12,294 nt of DNA from Chloroflexota bacterium (GCA_024278255.1 JAJRTP010000192.1:1-12294); one strand, 5' to 3'. Shown: positions 1 through 7,158, counted from the stretch's first letter. The notes: generated by a model from the letters alone, not told the origin. Made by a program: numbers and translations.

Positions 1-437
1 GGCGCGGCGAAGCTGATGTGTACGTGCTGACGCTGAACGAGCAGCCAAAACCAACGCACATTTTTGTCCCGCCCCCCATCCTGACCAACTGGGTCTCCTA
101 CGCCGGTTACGACAACCCCGTTTTGACAGCAGACGGGAGGACGGCCGTCTGGCGGGTTTACTGGAATGCGGGCGAGCCATCGGCGGCAGACACACATATT
201 TTTGTTCACGTGTTGAATGAAGCGGGGAAAAGAGAGCAGATGGATACGGCCGTATTCCCCCCCGCCCAATGGCAGTCCGGCGATCTCGTCGTCAATATCT
301 TTCGCCTCCCCTGGCCGGAAAACGCCAACCTTATCCGCACCGGCATGTACCTTTATCCCTCGCTGGAGCCGATTCTGGTTTTTGACGAAGCAGGAAATCC
401 TTATACGGATGCGGTGGAAATTGAGATTGGTAATTGA
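1..437 (+). CDS. C-terminal part of a large protein, probably glycosyltransferase-like membrane protein (5' end outside window)
   Basis: The reading frame is open from the first complete codon at base 3 to the TGA at 435-437, so the gene begins before the window. About 145 residues are visible. They look like an all-beta domain: alternating hydrophobic strands such as VWRVYWNAG and THIFVHVLN, followed by DTAVFPPAQWQSGDLVVN and a closing YTDAVEIEIGN. Domains with this pattern (a strand with H-x-F-V-H, then a Q-W-x-x-G-D segment) are often found at the C-terminus of Chloroflexota membrane glycosyltransferases of the GT39/ArnT type, but the membrane part is not in the window, so this is an inference. 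No catalytic residues can be seen. It converges on the Pro/Thr-rich gene with a 57-base gap and no clear terminator hairpin. It contains two ACGGCCGT palindromes (141, 246). Confidence 0.6.
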   Translation, partial: RGEADVYVLTLNEQPKPTHIFVPPPILTNWVSYAGYDNPVLTADGRTAVWRVYWNAGEPSAADTHIFVHVLNEAGKREQMDTAVFPPAQWQSGDLVVNIFRLPWPENANLIRTGMYLYPSLEPILVFDEAGNPYTDAVEIEIGN

Positions 438-494
438 GTAATAACCTGTCCAGGCGCCTCTGTGGTTGCCCCGCGTTGATCGAAAAACAGGCGC

Positions 495-1244
495 TTACGG
501 CCCCGGTTTAGGCGTGTTTGTCGGCGGGGGAGGCGGCGGAGTGGGTGTTGGCGGCACGGCCGTAGGCGGCGGCGGGGGCGGCGTGCGTGTGGGCGGCGGG
601 GGCGGCGTGCGCGTCGGCGGTACAGGCGTTTTTGTGGGCAGCGGCGTATTGGTGGGGGTGCTGGTCGGCGTCGTTGTAGGCGTCGTTGTCGGGGTAGTGG
701 TAGGGGTGCTGGTGGGCGTATTGGTGGGCGGCACGGCCGTAAACGTCGGTGTGGGTGAGGAGACAAGCACAGTAGGCGGAATGGTCGGCGTCGCGCCTGG
801 TTGATTGAGGGGAGGAACGGCCGTTGCCGTTGGCCCCGGCTGGACAGGCGGTATGTTTGTCGGCAGCGGAGATGGCACTGCCGGCACAATTGTGGGGGGC
901 ATGGTTGGCGTCACCGTGGGAAACAGTAAAACAATCCGGGTGCTTGTGGCTGCTGGCGGAGCAGTGGCCGGTAAGCTCTTCGGCGTCACTTGTAAATCAA
1001 GGGTGTCCGCAGTTACTTCCAGGATGATGGCCGGTTTAAGGGGAGCCAGACGGGTGGGATTGAGGGGATCACGGCCGTAATCTGCCTGATTTTGGGCCAG
1101 CATATTGGTATTATCAATTTCCGCCGGCGTCAACGCCAATGCCAGATACGTAACCGAGGAAACGCAAATCAAGCTGGTCAAAAGAGCCAGGGCAAAAAAG
1201 AGCCAGATTCTGGTGCGGCGGCGTATGCGGGACGATTGGTTCAT
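495..1244 (-). CDS. Membrane-anchored Pro/Thr-rich surface protein, function unknown
   Basis: A 249-residue protein with three visible parts. Residues 1-12 are basic (SSRIRRRTR) and are followed by one hydrophobic segment at about 13-38, acting as a signal anchor. Residues 39-88 are a short ordinary stretch (AEIDNTNMLAQNQADYGRD, then AIILEVTADTLDLQV). From about residue 90 to the end it is almost only Pro, Thr, Ser, Ala and Val, with TPT-type tetrapeptides and two TRTPPPPP units. Such tails are usually extended, cell-wall-spanning and possibly O-glycosylated; here nothing folded follows the stalk. The start lies 4 bases after the kinase stop codon, with only a weak purine-rich Shine-Dalgarno, which suggests translational coupling to the kinase. 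It could be an accessory protein of the kinase, but no sequence evidence defines a role. Four ACGGCCGT sites lie inside it. Confidence 0.7.
   Translation of the reverse strand: MNQSSRIRRRTRIWLFFALALLTSLICVSSVTYLALALTPAEIDNTNMLAQNQADYGRDPLNPTRLAPLKPAIILEVTADTLDLQVTPKSLPATAPPAATSTRIVLLFPTVTPTMPPTIVPAVPSPLPTNIPPVQPGPTATAVPPLNQPGATPTIPPTVLVSSPTPTFTAVPPTNTPTSTPTTTPTTTPTTTPTSTPTNTPLPTKTPVPPTRTPPPPPTRTPPPPPPTAVPPTPTPPPPPPTNTPKPGP
564..725 (-). repeat. Low-complexity coding repeat (12-bp period, Thr/Pro)
   Basis: Between about 642 and 725 the DNA has an imperfect 12-base period (four codons, T-P-T-T or T-P-T-S). From 564 to 614 two units encoding TRTPPPPP follow each other. Such tracts can change length by slippage, so the tail of the Pro/Thr-rich protein may vary between strains or be mis-assembled. 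Confidence 0.7.
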
Positions 1245-1248
1245 CTCT

Positions 1249-3495
1249 TTAGACCGGCACGGCCTCCTCTTGCTGCATCATTGTTTGTCTCTCACCCACA
1301 TTCTCTACGAGCAAAGGCAAGGTGCAGCTAAAGGTACTGCCCTGCCCCAACTGGCTGTTTACCTGGATACGGCCGTCATGCAACTCCAAAATCGTGCGCG
1401 TAATATACAGGCCCAGGCCAATGCCCCGCTTCGTATAATTCGATTCATTCTCTGCCCGGAAGAAGCGGGTGAACAACAGTTCCTGGTCCGCCGGAGCGAT
1501 GCCCACACCAGTGTCCCCCACCTCCAGCCGCGCTTCGGCCCCATCCCGCAACAGACGTACCCACACACTGCCCTCCTCTGGCGTGTAGTTATTGGCATTG
1601 CTCAACAGATTTTCCAGCGCCCAGCGTAACCGGGGGCCATCCCCTTCCACCATGAGCGGTGCAGCGGGTAACTGCCAGGAAAATGCCAGCCCCTTACTCC
1701 TCATACGCTCCTGCCAGGCAAGGCAAACATCTTGCACCAAAGCTGTGCAATCAATTGCCTCTCGCTTCAAATTCAACGTACCGGCTTGCAATTCGGAAAT
1801 GCTGATCAACTTTTCAATATGCTGTTCCAAATCACCCGACGCGCTGTTAATCTTTTCGATGTACTGTTTCTGGGAATCCGGCATTGAGCCATTAGCTGTG
1901 CGCTGTACCAGATCGGCATACAATTTGATGATGGTTAGCGGCGTGCGCAGCTCGTGCGACACACTGGTAATAAACGCCTCTTTCAGGTTCTCCACTTCGG
2001 TTTCACGGGTCACATCCCGCAGAACCACCACAGAACCTACTTGCTTACCTTCCGGTGTCTGCACAGGGGCCACCGTAGCGCTCACGACCCGGTCGTCAAT
2101 GGTGTATCGCTGAGGCGCAGCACCGCCCTCGGTCAGGATGGCGGCGATTTTGACTTTATCGGCCGTAGAAGCGGCTAACTGCTCATTTTCAGCGGCGTGA
2201 CCGGCTAATAACTGCCGGGCCGTCGGGTTCAAATTAACGATTTGGTGATTGTTATCCAGCACAACCACGCCATCGGCAATGCTTTGCAAGATCGCTGACA
2301 GTTCGCTTTTCTGGGCCACCAAATCCTGGTTACGGTTCGCCAGGCTCTCCGTCATTCTGTCAAAGGAAGCGGCCAGCAGGCCGATTTCATCCTGGCGTTG
2401 AATACCGGTGCGCCGGTTCAGATCGCCTTCAGCTACGGCCGTTGTCGTTTGCACCAATTGATCAATGGGGCGGACAATGCGCCGGGCCACCAAAAAGCCC
2501 ACAGTAAATACGGCCACCGTAGCCAGAATAAAAACCAGATTCAGCACATTACGGCGGGTAGCCGCGGTGGTCACAATAAAATTGCGCGGCAAGGCGACGC
2601 TGAACAAACCGAGGGATTGATTACGCAGCCGCCAATCGCCAAAGGCAAGCTGGTAATCCTGGCTCAATATCTCTGCCTGGCGCAAGGGGACGTTGGTATC
2701 GGCCGTTTCCGCCACGACATGGTAAGGGGCGGCGGAAGTTTGCAATAAATTGATGACGGCGCTGTACCGGGCCGGCGTCTCCTGCAACAATTCGGCAGCG
2801 CCAGGGCCGCCATCCCCCAGCGTGGTACCAATGACACGGCCGTTGGTATCATACAGGGTCACACGGGCAATGGCATTTTCTGTCAGGCCTACGACCATGC
2901 TGCGCACGTCAGACCCCACCATAACGGCGCCTATTTGACGGCCGTTCCAAAACAGCGGCCCCACCGTAAACAGCATCGGGCCATCTTCAGTTTCCATCAG
3001 AAAAGCCCGTTTATCGCCTACTTCATCCACGAATCCGGTCAACACCAGACCCACATCCTCCAACTGCGCCAGGTTAATATTGGCAAAAGTGATGCCATCC
3101 GGATTGCCTGCCTGTCGCTGCCAGCCGTACACCACATTACCCTCATTGTCCAGCAGAGCCACCACATCCGTCTGGCTGTTCACCAAAATTTGCGGCACCA
3201 GTGCAGCTAAAGCCTCAGCATCGGGATTGGCTACATTTTCCGCCACCCCTTCGGTAAAGGCGATCTGGCGTAAAACGGCCAGCCGTTCCGCCTCGAATCC
3301 GACCATGCTTTCGGAAACGACCCGGCCGGCGTCCAGTAATTGATTATTGAAGCGTTCCTGAAGGGTGCTTGTGACCAGGTTGACAACGATAAAAGCGCCC
3401 ACCGCAGCCACAATGAGGGTTAACAAAAAATAAGGTAAAATTATTTTGGAGCCTATGCTTGAAAATGGCATGTTGAGGCGACGGTGTATTTTCAA
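1249..3495 (-). CDS. Sensor histidine kinase (Cache-like sensor, HAMP, PAS, HisKA, HATPase)
   Basis: A 748-residue transmembrane kinase. Helix 1 is at about 15-40. An extracytoplasmic sensor runs to about 310 and includes segments typical of Cache-type folds (VVALLDNEGNVVYGW; ARVTLYDTNGRVIG). Helix 2 is at about 317-337 and HAMP follows (RRIVRPIDQLV...AEGDL). A PAS domain covers about 395-500 (ILQSIADGVVVLDNNHQIV). HisKA carries the phospho-acceptor His514 in SVSHELRTPL. The ATPase domain shows an N box (NLLSNANNYTP, near 629-639), G1 (DTGVGIA, 661-667) and G2 (GIGLGLYI, 691-698). The layout resembles PhoR/WalK-type kinases. The start is a TTG (3495-3493) placed 10 bases after a perfect AGGAGG at 3511-3506; the next in-frame ATG is codon 9. 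No response regulator is adjacent, so the partner is elsewhere. Its ligand cannot be read from the sequence. Confidence 0.95.
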   Translation of the reverse strand: MKIHRRLNMPFSSIGSKIILPYFLLTLIVAAVGAFIVVNLVTSTLQERFNNQLLDAGRVVSESMVGFEAERLAVLRQIAFTEGVAENVANPDAEALAALVPQILVNSQTDVVALLDNEGNVVYGWQRQAGNPDGITFANINLAQLEDVGLVLTGFVDEVGDKRAFLMETEDGPMLFTVGPLFWNGRQIGAVMVGSDVRSMVVGLTENAIARVTLYDTNGRVIGTTLGDGGPGAAELLQETPARYSAVINLLQTSAAPYHVVAETADTNVPLRQAEILSQDYQLAFGDWRLRNQSLGLFSVALPRNFIVTTAATRRNVLNLVFILATVAVFTVGFLVARRIVRPIDQLVQTTTAVAEGDLNRRTGIQRQDEIGLLAASFDRMTESLANRNQDLVAQKSELSAILQSIADGVVVLDNNHQIVNLNPTARQLLAGHAAENEQLAASTADKVKIAAILTEGGAAPQRYTIDDRVVSATVAPVQTPEGKQVGSVVVLRDVTRETEVENLKEAFITSVSHELRTPLTIIKLYADLVQRTANGSMPDSQKQYIEKINSASGDLEQHIEKLISISELQAGTLNLKREAIDCTALVQDVCLAWQERMRSKGLAFSWQLPAAPLMVEGDGPRLRWALENLLSNANNYTPEEGSVWVRLLRDGAEARLEVGDTGVGIAPADQELLFTRFFRAENESNYTKRGIGLGLYITRTILELHDGRIQVNSQLGQGSTFSCTLPLLVENVGERQTMMQQEEAVPV

Positions 3496-3756
3496 GACAA
3501 TACAACCTCCTGCTAGGTGACCAGTATGATTTTAGAAATAAATTCAAACATTTAGTTTTCTCTCAATGATAAATGGGGGCTTGGCTAAAGGTTGGTCACA
3601 GCAATCCAAATTCGCTGCACCCCTAAGAGTACAGTACCGATTCAGCCGTTTTCTCTCAATGGGATTTTGGTATAGTGTGGCGGGCAACACCCTGTTTGAG
3701 GCGTTATTTTTGCGTGAATTTTTTGGAGAACTGCTTGATTTAGGTTGGCTGGTTCT
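3496..3756. other. Intergenic region upstream of the histidine kinase, with a 14-bp direct repeat
   Basis: This 261-base stretch between the rpiA stop and the kinase start is AT-rich near the kinase. A 14-base sequence, GTTTTCTCTCAATG, appears twice on the plus strand, at 3555-3568 and 3648-3661, with start positions 93 bases apart. On the minus strand a weak -10-like TAAAAT lies at 3534-3529, without a convincing -35. No terminator hairpin with a T-run follows rpiA. A 64-codon plus-strand ORF here (3566-3760) has no protein-like character. Confidence 0.45.
3506..3511 (-). promoter_or_regulatory. Strong Shine-Dalgarno deciding the TTG start of the kinase
   Basis: AGGAGG on the minus strand, 10 bases before TTG at 3495. 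It supports the TTG over the ATG eight codons further in. Confidence 0.6.
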
Positions 3757-4446
3757 TTAAGGAGTGCGGGACAACCATTCCACGCCATCCGGGGTGGCTA
3801 ATATCACATCGGTAGCCAACCCCAGGAAAAGGCCATGCTCTACCACGCCGGGTTGGGCGCGGATGGTCTGGGCCAACTGGGCTGGGTCGGGGATGCCATT
3901 AAAGGTGCAGTCCAGGATGATGTTTTGTTCGTCGGTGATGAACGGCCGTTTCCCAGCCATCCTTATCTCCACCCGCGCTCCCAACGATTGCAGGTACTCC
4001 GTCACCGGCCGTTGGGCAAAGGGGATGACCTCCACCGGCACAGGCGCGCGCGTGCCCAACTGCGTCACCTGTTTGCGGTAATCGCTGACCACCACCATGC
4101 GTCGGGAGGCCGCCGCCACAATTTTCTCCCGCAGCAAGGCTCCGCCCAACCCCTTGATCAGGTCAAAGTGAGGATCGATCTCATCTGCACCGTCAATCGT
4201 TATGTCAATTTCTGGCTGTTCGTTCAGGGTAGTCAGGGGGATGCCAAACTTTTCTGCTTCGCGGGCGGTTACTTCAGACGTGGGAATGCAGACGATATTG
4301 GGCAACTCCCCTGCCTGCCACATCCGGCCAATTTTACGCACAGCGTGGACGGCCGTACTCCCCGTCCCCAAACCAACGATCATCCCTGGCTTGACAAACT
4401 CAACCGCCTTCTCTCCCGCCAGTCGTTTTAACGATTCAATATCCAT
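3757..4446 (-). CDS. rpiA: Ribose-5-phosphate isomerase A
   Basis: Interconverts ribose 5-phosphate and ribulose 5-phosphate in the non-oxidative pentose phosphate pathway (cytosolic). The 229-residue length is typical for RpiA. Visible motifs are the phosphate loop GLGTGST at 25-31, DGADEID at 85-91, KGLGGALLREK at 98-108 and EHGLFLG near the C-terminus. The residues matching E. coli Asp81, Asp84, Lys94 and Glu103 are Asp85, Asp88, Lys98 and Glu107, all present, so the enzyme should be active. The ATG lies one base after the TAA of the DUF5615 gene and has no strong Shine-Dalgarno of its own, so it is probably translated by coupling from the toxin-antitoxin-like pair. Two ACGGCCGT palindromes occur within it. 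Confidence 0.96.
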   Translation of the reverse strand: MDIESLKRLAGEKAVEFVKPGMIVGLGTGSTAVHAVRKIGRMWQAGELPNIVCIPTSEVTAREAEKFGIPLTTLNEQPEIDITIDGADEIDPHFDLIKGLGGALLREKIVAAASRRMVVVSDYRKQVTQLGTRAPVPVEVIPFAQRPVTEYLQSLGARVEIRMAGKRPFITDEQNIILDCTFNGIPDPAQLAQTIRAQPGVVEHGLFLGLATDVILATPDGVEWLSRTP

Positions 4447-4447
4447 T

Positions 4448-4783
4448 TTATAAATACTCTATTCGCCCGCGAATCTCATCAGGGGTCAATACATCGTAAA
4501 CAAGCTGTAATGTGCGAATAATTTCTCCCACAGATCGGGCTTCCAAATGACAATAGGCAATACCCGGATGATCCCAAATTTTGCTTGCCATACGTAAAAA
4601 ATCGTCGTCATGTGTAACAATGACACGATTTTCACGTTTGGCAAAGGCCAAATGAGCTTCGTCACTGGTTGTTCGGAGTCCCGCTTCAGTAGTTGTGGTG
4701 ACATCAACGCCATATCTGCGGAGAGCGACAGCAATCACCGGATCAACATTTTCATCCAGATGAAACCGGATGCGTTCACTCAT
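4448..4783 (-). CDS. DUF5615 PIN-like protein, putative toxin of a DUF433/DUF5615 pair
   Basis: A 111-residue protein of the DUF5615 (COG4634, Mut7-C/PIN-like) type. It shows the family's acidic positions: FHLDENVDP (Asp10, Glu11), SDEAHLAFAK (Asp41, Glu42) and VIVTHDDDFLRMA (Asp59-61). These are expected to bind metal in a PIN-like nuclease fold. Such proteins are usually paired with DUF433 proteins and predicted to form toxin-antitoxin modules of the VapBC45 kind; RNase activity is a family-level prediction, not shown here. The ATG overlaps the end of the DUF433 gene by 8 bases, typical of coupled antitoxin-toxin pairs. Base composition is visibly more AT-rich than neighbouring enzyme genes (43-48% GC in two lines counted), and there is no ACGGCCGT site. 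Confidence 0.85.
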   Translation of the reverse strand: MSERIRFHLDENVDPVIAVALRRYGVDVTTTTEAGLRTTSDEAHLAFAKRENRVIVTHDDDFLRMASKIWDHPGIAYCHLEARSVGEIIRTLQLVYDVLTPDEIRGRIEYL

Positions 4784-5084
4784 CTTCCCTGTCCAAAGTT
4801 TCTTTTAACAAAGAGGAGGAACGCCGCTTCCGTTCTTCATAAAATAGTTGACCAGCATCTATTTCAGCATCAATTTCATCTTTATGATCGAAATAGTAGG
4901 AAACGGCCGCATAAACGGCCGACAGGGGCAAATCATACTTGACGGCAATTTCCTCCAGAGACAACCCCATCCGAAAGTGCCATACAACAATGTCAGAAAC
5001 CGTTATACGCCTTCCGGCAATTCGCGGCTTGCCGCTGCGAACTTCTGGCGTTCTTTCAATATGCTTTTCTAAGACTAATTCCAT
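4776..5084 (-). CDS. DUF433 protein, putative antitoxin
   Basis: A 102-residue protein with the DUF433 (COG2442) signature at residues 18-66: GKPRIAGRRITVSDIVVWH, then MGLSLEEIAVKYDLPLSAVYAAVSYY split over the family's helix-turn-helix-like fold. The C-terminal part is charged (DAGQLFYEERKRRSS, then ETLDREDE), as expected for the segment that would mask a toxin partner. It is the first gene of the pair and overlaps the DUF5615 gene by 8 bases. A GGGTGG Shine-Dalgarno-like site and a perfect TATAAT lie just upstream, so it may start a transcript running through DUF5615 and rpiA. As with other antitoxins, autoregulation is possible but no clear operator palindrome is visible. It contains two one-mismatch versions of the ACGGCCGT repeat (4903-4910, 4915-4922) but no exact one. 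Confidence 0.85.
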   Translation of the reverse strand: MELVLEKHIERTPEVRSGKPRIAGRRITVSDIVVWHFRMGLSLEEIAVKYDLPLSAVYAAVSYYFDHKDEIDAEIDAGQLFYEERKRRSSSLLKETLDREDE

Positions 5085-5113
5085 CAGATTCCACCCTGTC
5101 TATACTTTTAGCC

Positions 5114-5119
5114 ATTATA
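5114..5119 (-). promoter_or_regulatory. Candidate -10 box (TATAAT) for the DUF433-DUF5615-rpiA unit
   Basis: A perfect TATAAT in the context GTATAATGG, 29 bases ahead of the DUF433 ATG. No good -35 sits at 16-18 bases; TTGTGG is present but only 13 bases upstream. The same nine-base context recurs ahead of the debranching enzyme gene. Confidence 0.4.
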
Positions 5120-5129
5120 CATCAAATCT

Positions 5130-5852
5130 TTACCACAACCGGATTACGTCGTCGTGGGAAAAAATGGGGCCAACCTCAAGTTCCAGGCCTGGCCCGGCGT
5201 ACAAATCAGGCGGTACGCTGATGTCAGCCAGATACAACTCCCCGACGGCGGCTTCATTGCCCTGTAATCCTTCTTTAGGCAAGGCCAGGGTCATGGTGGC
5301 AGTAGCCTGAATGCTGGGAGTATGTATTGTTCCCGTGGTTGTATCCAGCCCGGAAGGAGCATCCAGGCTGAGAATGGGAGCGGGATGGACATTGGCGGCC
5401 TGGATGAGGGCAGCGGCCGTACCGCGCGGGCTGCCGGACAAACTGTAACCGATGATGGCGTCTATGAGGAGGACGGCCGTATCCTCCAACACCACACCCT
5501 CCCCCGCCACCGTTACCGGCACACCCATACGCTGCAAAATATCCAACTGTCGCGCAGCAACGCCGCTGTAATCTTCCGGCGCATGGGTGAGGAACACCTG
5601 CACCTCCGCTCCCCAATTGCGCAGCCGCCGGGCGCAAACCAATCCCCCGCCGCCGTTGCCGCCCCGGCCGGCCAACACCACAACCTGCTGCTCCCGCGGA
5701 TCGCCATTGAAAAAGCGGTTACGGGCCAGGTGGGCCAGATTACGGCCGGCATTTTCCATCATCTGGATCAATTCAATGTGATAATCCTCGATCATGGCCC
5801 TATCTACTTCGCGCATTTGTTCCGTGTTGAGAAAAGGAATATTGGACATCAT
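5130..5852 (-). CDS. nnrE: NAD(P)H-hydrate epimerase (YjeF_N family, stand-alone)
   Basis: Epimerises damaged R-NAD(P)HX to the S form so that the dehydratase can repair it. The 240-residue protein is the YjeF_N domain alone; the dehydratase half (NnrD) is not in the window. Visible are the entry segment NTEQMREVDRAMIEDYHI, the glycine-rich loop VVLAGRGGNGGGGLVCAR (57-74), LIDAIIGYSLSGSPRG (129-144), SLDAPSGLDTTTG (162-174), and a hydrophobic segment ATMTLALPKEGL. The canonical loop is NNGGDG; here it reads GNGGGG, so the usual Asp is Gly. The later Asp131, matching the family's DA-x-x-G motif, is kept. The gene starts directly after the stop of the membrane protein gene with no gap, which implies coupled translation. 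The altered loop may mark a subfamily, so the exact substrate is slightly uncertain. Confidence 0.88.
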   Translation of the reverse strand: MMSNIPFLNTEQMREVDRAMIEDYHIELIQMMENAGRNLAHLARNRFFNGDPREQQVVVLAGRGGNGGGGLVCARRLRNWGAEVQVFLTHAPEDYSGVAARQLDILQRMGVPVTVAGEGVVLEDTAVLLIDAIIGYSLSGSPRGTAAALIQAANVHPAPILSLDAPSGLDTTTGTIHTPSIQATATMTLALPKEGLQGNEAAVGELYLADISVPPDLYAGPGLELEVGPIFSHDDVIRLW

Positions 5853-6314
5853 TTAACCCGCCTGAATAGCATCCGTATGAGGAGAAGTTCCCAGATAGCC
5901 AGTAAACGCGCCAGCCAAAGCAGACATCCCCAAACCGGCCAACCCAAAACAAACACCCACACCCACACCGGCAGCATAATAAGCTGTTTGTTCCACACCG
6001 CTGGCAAATTGATTAGGCGGCGCACCAAAAAGAGTGGGTGTGCCGGTTGACTGAAGATACAAAAGAATGGAAATGCCGCCGATCAACTGCCCCGCGAAAA
6101 TCAGCGCCCCGGCAACCAACCCGGAAATAGCGCCCGCTCTGGCTCCATCATTTTTTGTGGGCAACTGTTCCTGAGTAGCTGTAATAAAACCGGCAATAGC
6201 ACCGGCCGTCAAGGCTACAAAAGGCCCGCAAAAACCAATTAACGCAGCCACACAAATATTTAACAACAAGCCTACCCCGCCAACTATCAATCCGATTTTT
6301 ATGCGCGGTTGCAT
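5853..6314 (-). CDS. Small polytopic membrane protein, function unknown
   Basis: A 153-residue protein rich in Gly and Ala, with about four hydrophobic segments: 7-28, 30-46, 61-87 and 110-141. The GxxxG-like spacing (GAIAGF, GAISGLVAGA, AGVGVGVCFGLAG) favours tight helix packing. I do not recognise a specific family; the closest general type is small DUF-class membrane proteins of Chloroflexota. The ATG at 6314 follows an excellent Shine-Dalgarno (AAAGGAGG, 6327-6320) at a 5-base distance, so the start is secure. Its stop codon abuts the ATG of the NAD(P)HX epimerase gene, so the two are likely made together. It lacks ACGGCCGT sites. Confidence 0.75.
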   Translation of the reverse strand: MQPRIKIGLIVGGVGLLLNICVAALIGFCGPFVALTAGAIAGFITATQEQLPTKNDGARAGAISGLVAGALIFAGQLIGGISILLYLQSTGTPTLFGAPPNQFASGVEQTAYYAAGVGVGVCFGLAGLGMSALAGAFTGYLGTSPHTDAIQAG

Positions 6315-6319
6315 GAAAG

Positions 6320-6327
6320 CCTCCTTT
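6320..6327 (-). promoter_or_regulatory. Consensus ribosome-binding site
   Basis: AAAGGAGG on the minus strand, 5 bases before the ATG of the membrane protein gene. It is among the strongest ribosome-binding sites in the window and fixes that start. Confidence 0.65.
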
Positions 6328-6358
6328 GTGACGGTAAACGGTAATCGATATTCGCTAA

Positions 6359-7135
6359 TCAGGTTTGCTCATCCGGGAGGGAGAGCATTCCGGTGTCGCG
6401 GGAGCGGCGGTTGGCGGTTTGCCGGATTTCTTCGTGGCTGGCGGGGGACTCGGCCATCCAGCGGCGGAAGGTGTCCCGGTCGAAAGAGACCACTTTGACC
6501 GGCGTCAAGGCTCTGACGGTAGCGATACGGGCGCTGCCATCCAGCAAGCCAATCTCGCCAAAATAGTCGCCGCTGGTCAGATGGGCCAGGATGTACTCAC
6601 GGCCGTCATCCCCCGTATGGCTGACAGTAACAAACCCTTCGATAATAATGTAAAATTTGTCGGACTCAGCCCCCTGATAAATGATGGCTTCGCCGGGAGC
6701 GTAATGTTCGGCTGTTTCTACGGCCGTCCCCCCCTCATCTTCCGTCAGTTCCCAGGGCAATGCCTCTTCAATCAACTCCAACGCATCATCCGGCGGCAGC
6801 CGCTGCGCCACCAGCGTGTTAATCTCATCCGTCACCAGGGGCGAACTGTCTACCCAATGGCGAAACGTCTGGAAATCCATCGCCATCACCGACACATTGG
6901 TAATAGCCCGCACAGTAGCCATGCGCCGGCTGTACAAAACCAGCCCCACCTCGCCGAAATAGTCGCCGGGACCGAGCACATTCAGCACTTTCTCCAAATG
7001 GCCGGGGGGCTGGTCTACCACCTCCACTTCACCGCTCAGGATAATATAGAACTTATCCGGGGCATCTCCCTGCTGGATAATGTCTGTACCCGCGGTGAAC
7101 TGTTCCGGACCAAATTTTGGTTTATCTTTGTACAT
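6359..7135 (-). CDS. Tandem cyclic-nucleotide-binding domain protein without output domain
   Basis: A 258-residue soluble protein made of two CNB (cNMP-binding, CAP-effector type) domains, about 10-110 and 142-240. Each has a recognisable phosphate-binding cassette: YFGEVGL with RRMATVRA (59-76), and YFGEIGL with SARIATVRA (191-209). Glu and Arg positions used for ligand binding in the family are retained in both (FGE; R71 and R203), so cyclic nucleotide binding is plausible, though many bacterial CNB domains bind nothing. No helix-turn-helix, kinase, cyclase or membrane segment is attached, so it may regulate a partner protein. It follows the debranching enzyme gene by 23 bases, with an AGGA Shine-Dalgarno before the ATG at 7135, which suggests co-transcription and possibly a link between glycogen turnover and second-messenger level. 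The short tail (TANRRSRDTGM) is basic. Confidence 0.88.
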   Translation of the reverse strand: MYKDKPKFGPEQFTAGTDIIQQGDAPDKFYIILSGEVEVVDQPPGHLEKVLNVLGPGDYFGEVGLVLYSRRMATVRAITNVSVMAMDFQTFRHWVDSSPLVTDEINTLVAQRLPPDDALELIEEALPWELTEDEGGTAVETAEHYAPGEAIIYQGAESDKFYIIIEGFVTVSHTGDDGREYILAHLTSGDYFGEIGLLDGSARIATVRALTPVKVVSFDRDTFRRWMAESPASHEEIRQTANRRSRDTGMLSLPDEQT

Positions 7136-7158
7136 AAAGCATCCTGATGATTAGATAA

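Noticed and set aside
438..494. Terminator between the first two convergent genes
   Set aside because: Only a loose GCGCCT/AGGCGC pairing with a long loop and no T-run on either side.
466..804. A Gly/Val-rich plus-strand ORF
   Set aside because: It is the complement of the Pro/Thr repeat tract; repeats give long open frames on both strands. The minus-strand frame has a signal anchor and sits in an operon.
3566..3760. A 64-codon plus-strand ORF in the kinase leader region
   Set aside because: No ribosome-binding site and no recognisable features; it overlaps the end of rpiA by a few bases.
5322..6050. A 242-codon plus-strand ORF across two minus-strand genes
   Set aside because: It spans the junction of the epimerase and membrane protein genes, both with good starts and family features; no ribosome site or protein-like pattern.
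4300..6358. Absence of exact ACGGCCGT sites in the TA pair and the membrane protein gene as proof of recent transfer
   Set aside because: Gaps of about 1 kb also occur inside resident genes (1377-2434, 2946-3941), so the absence alone is not significant; the DUF433 gene even has two one-mismatch copies.
6365..7147. A 260-codon plus-strand ORF covering the tandem CNB gene
   Set aside because: It is the antisense shadow of a gene with two clear CNB motifs; its translation is low in hydrophobic core patterns and matches nothing I recognise.
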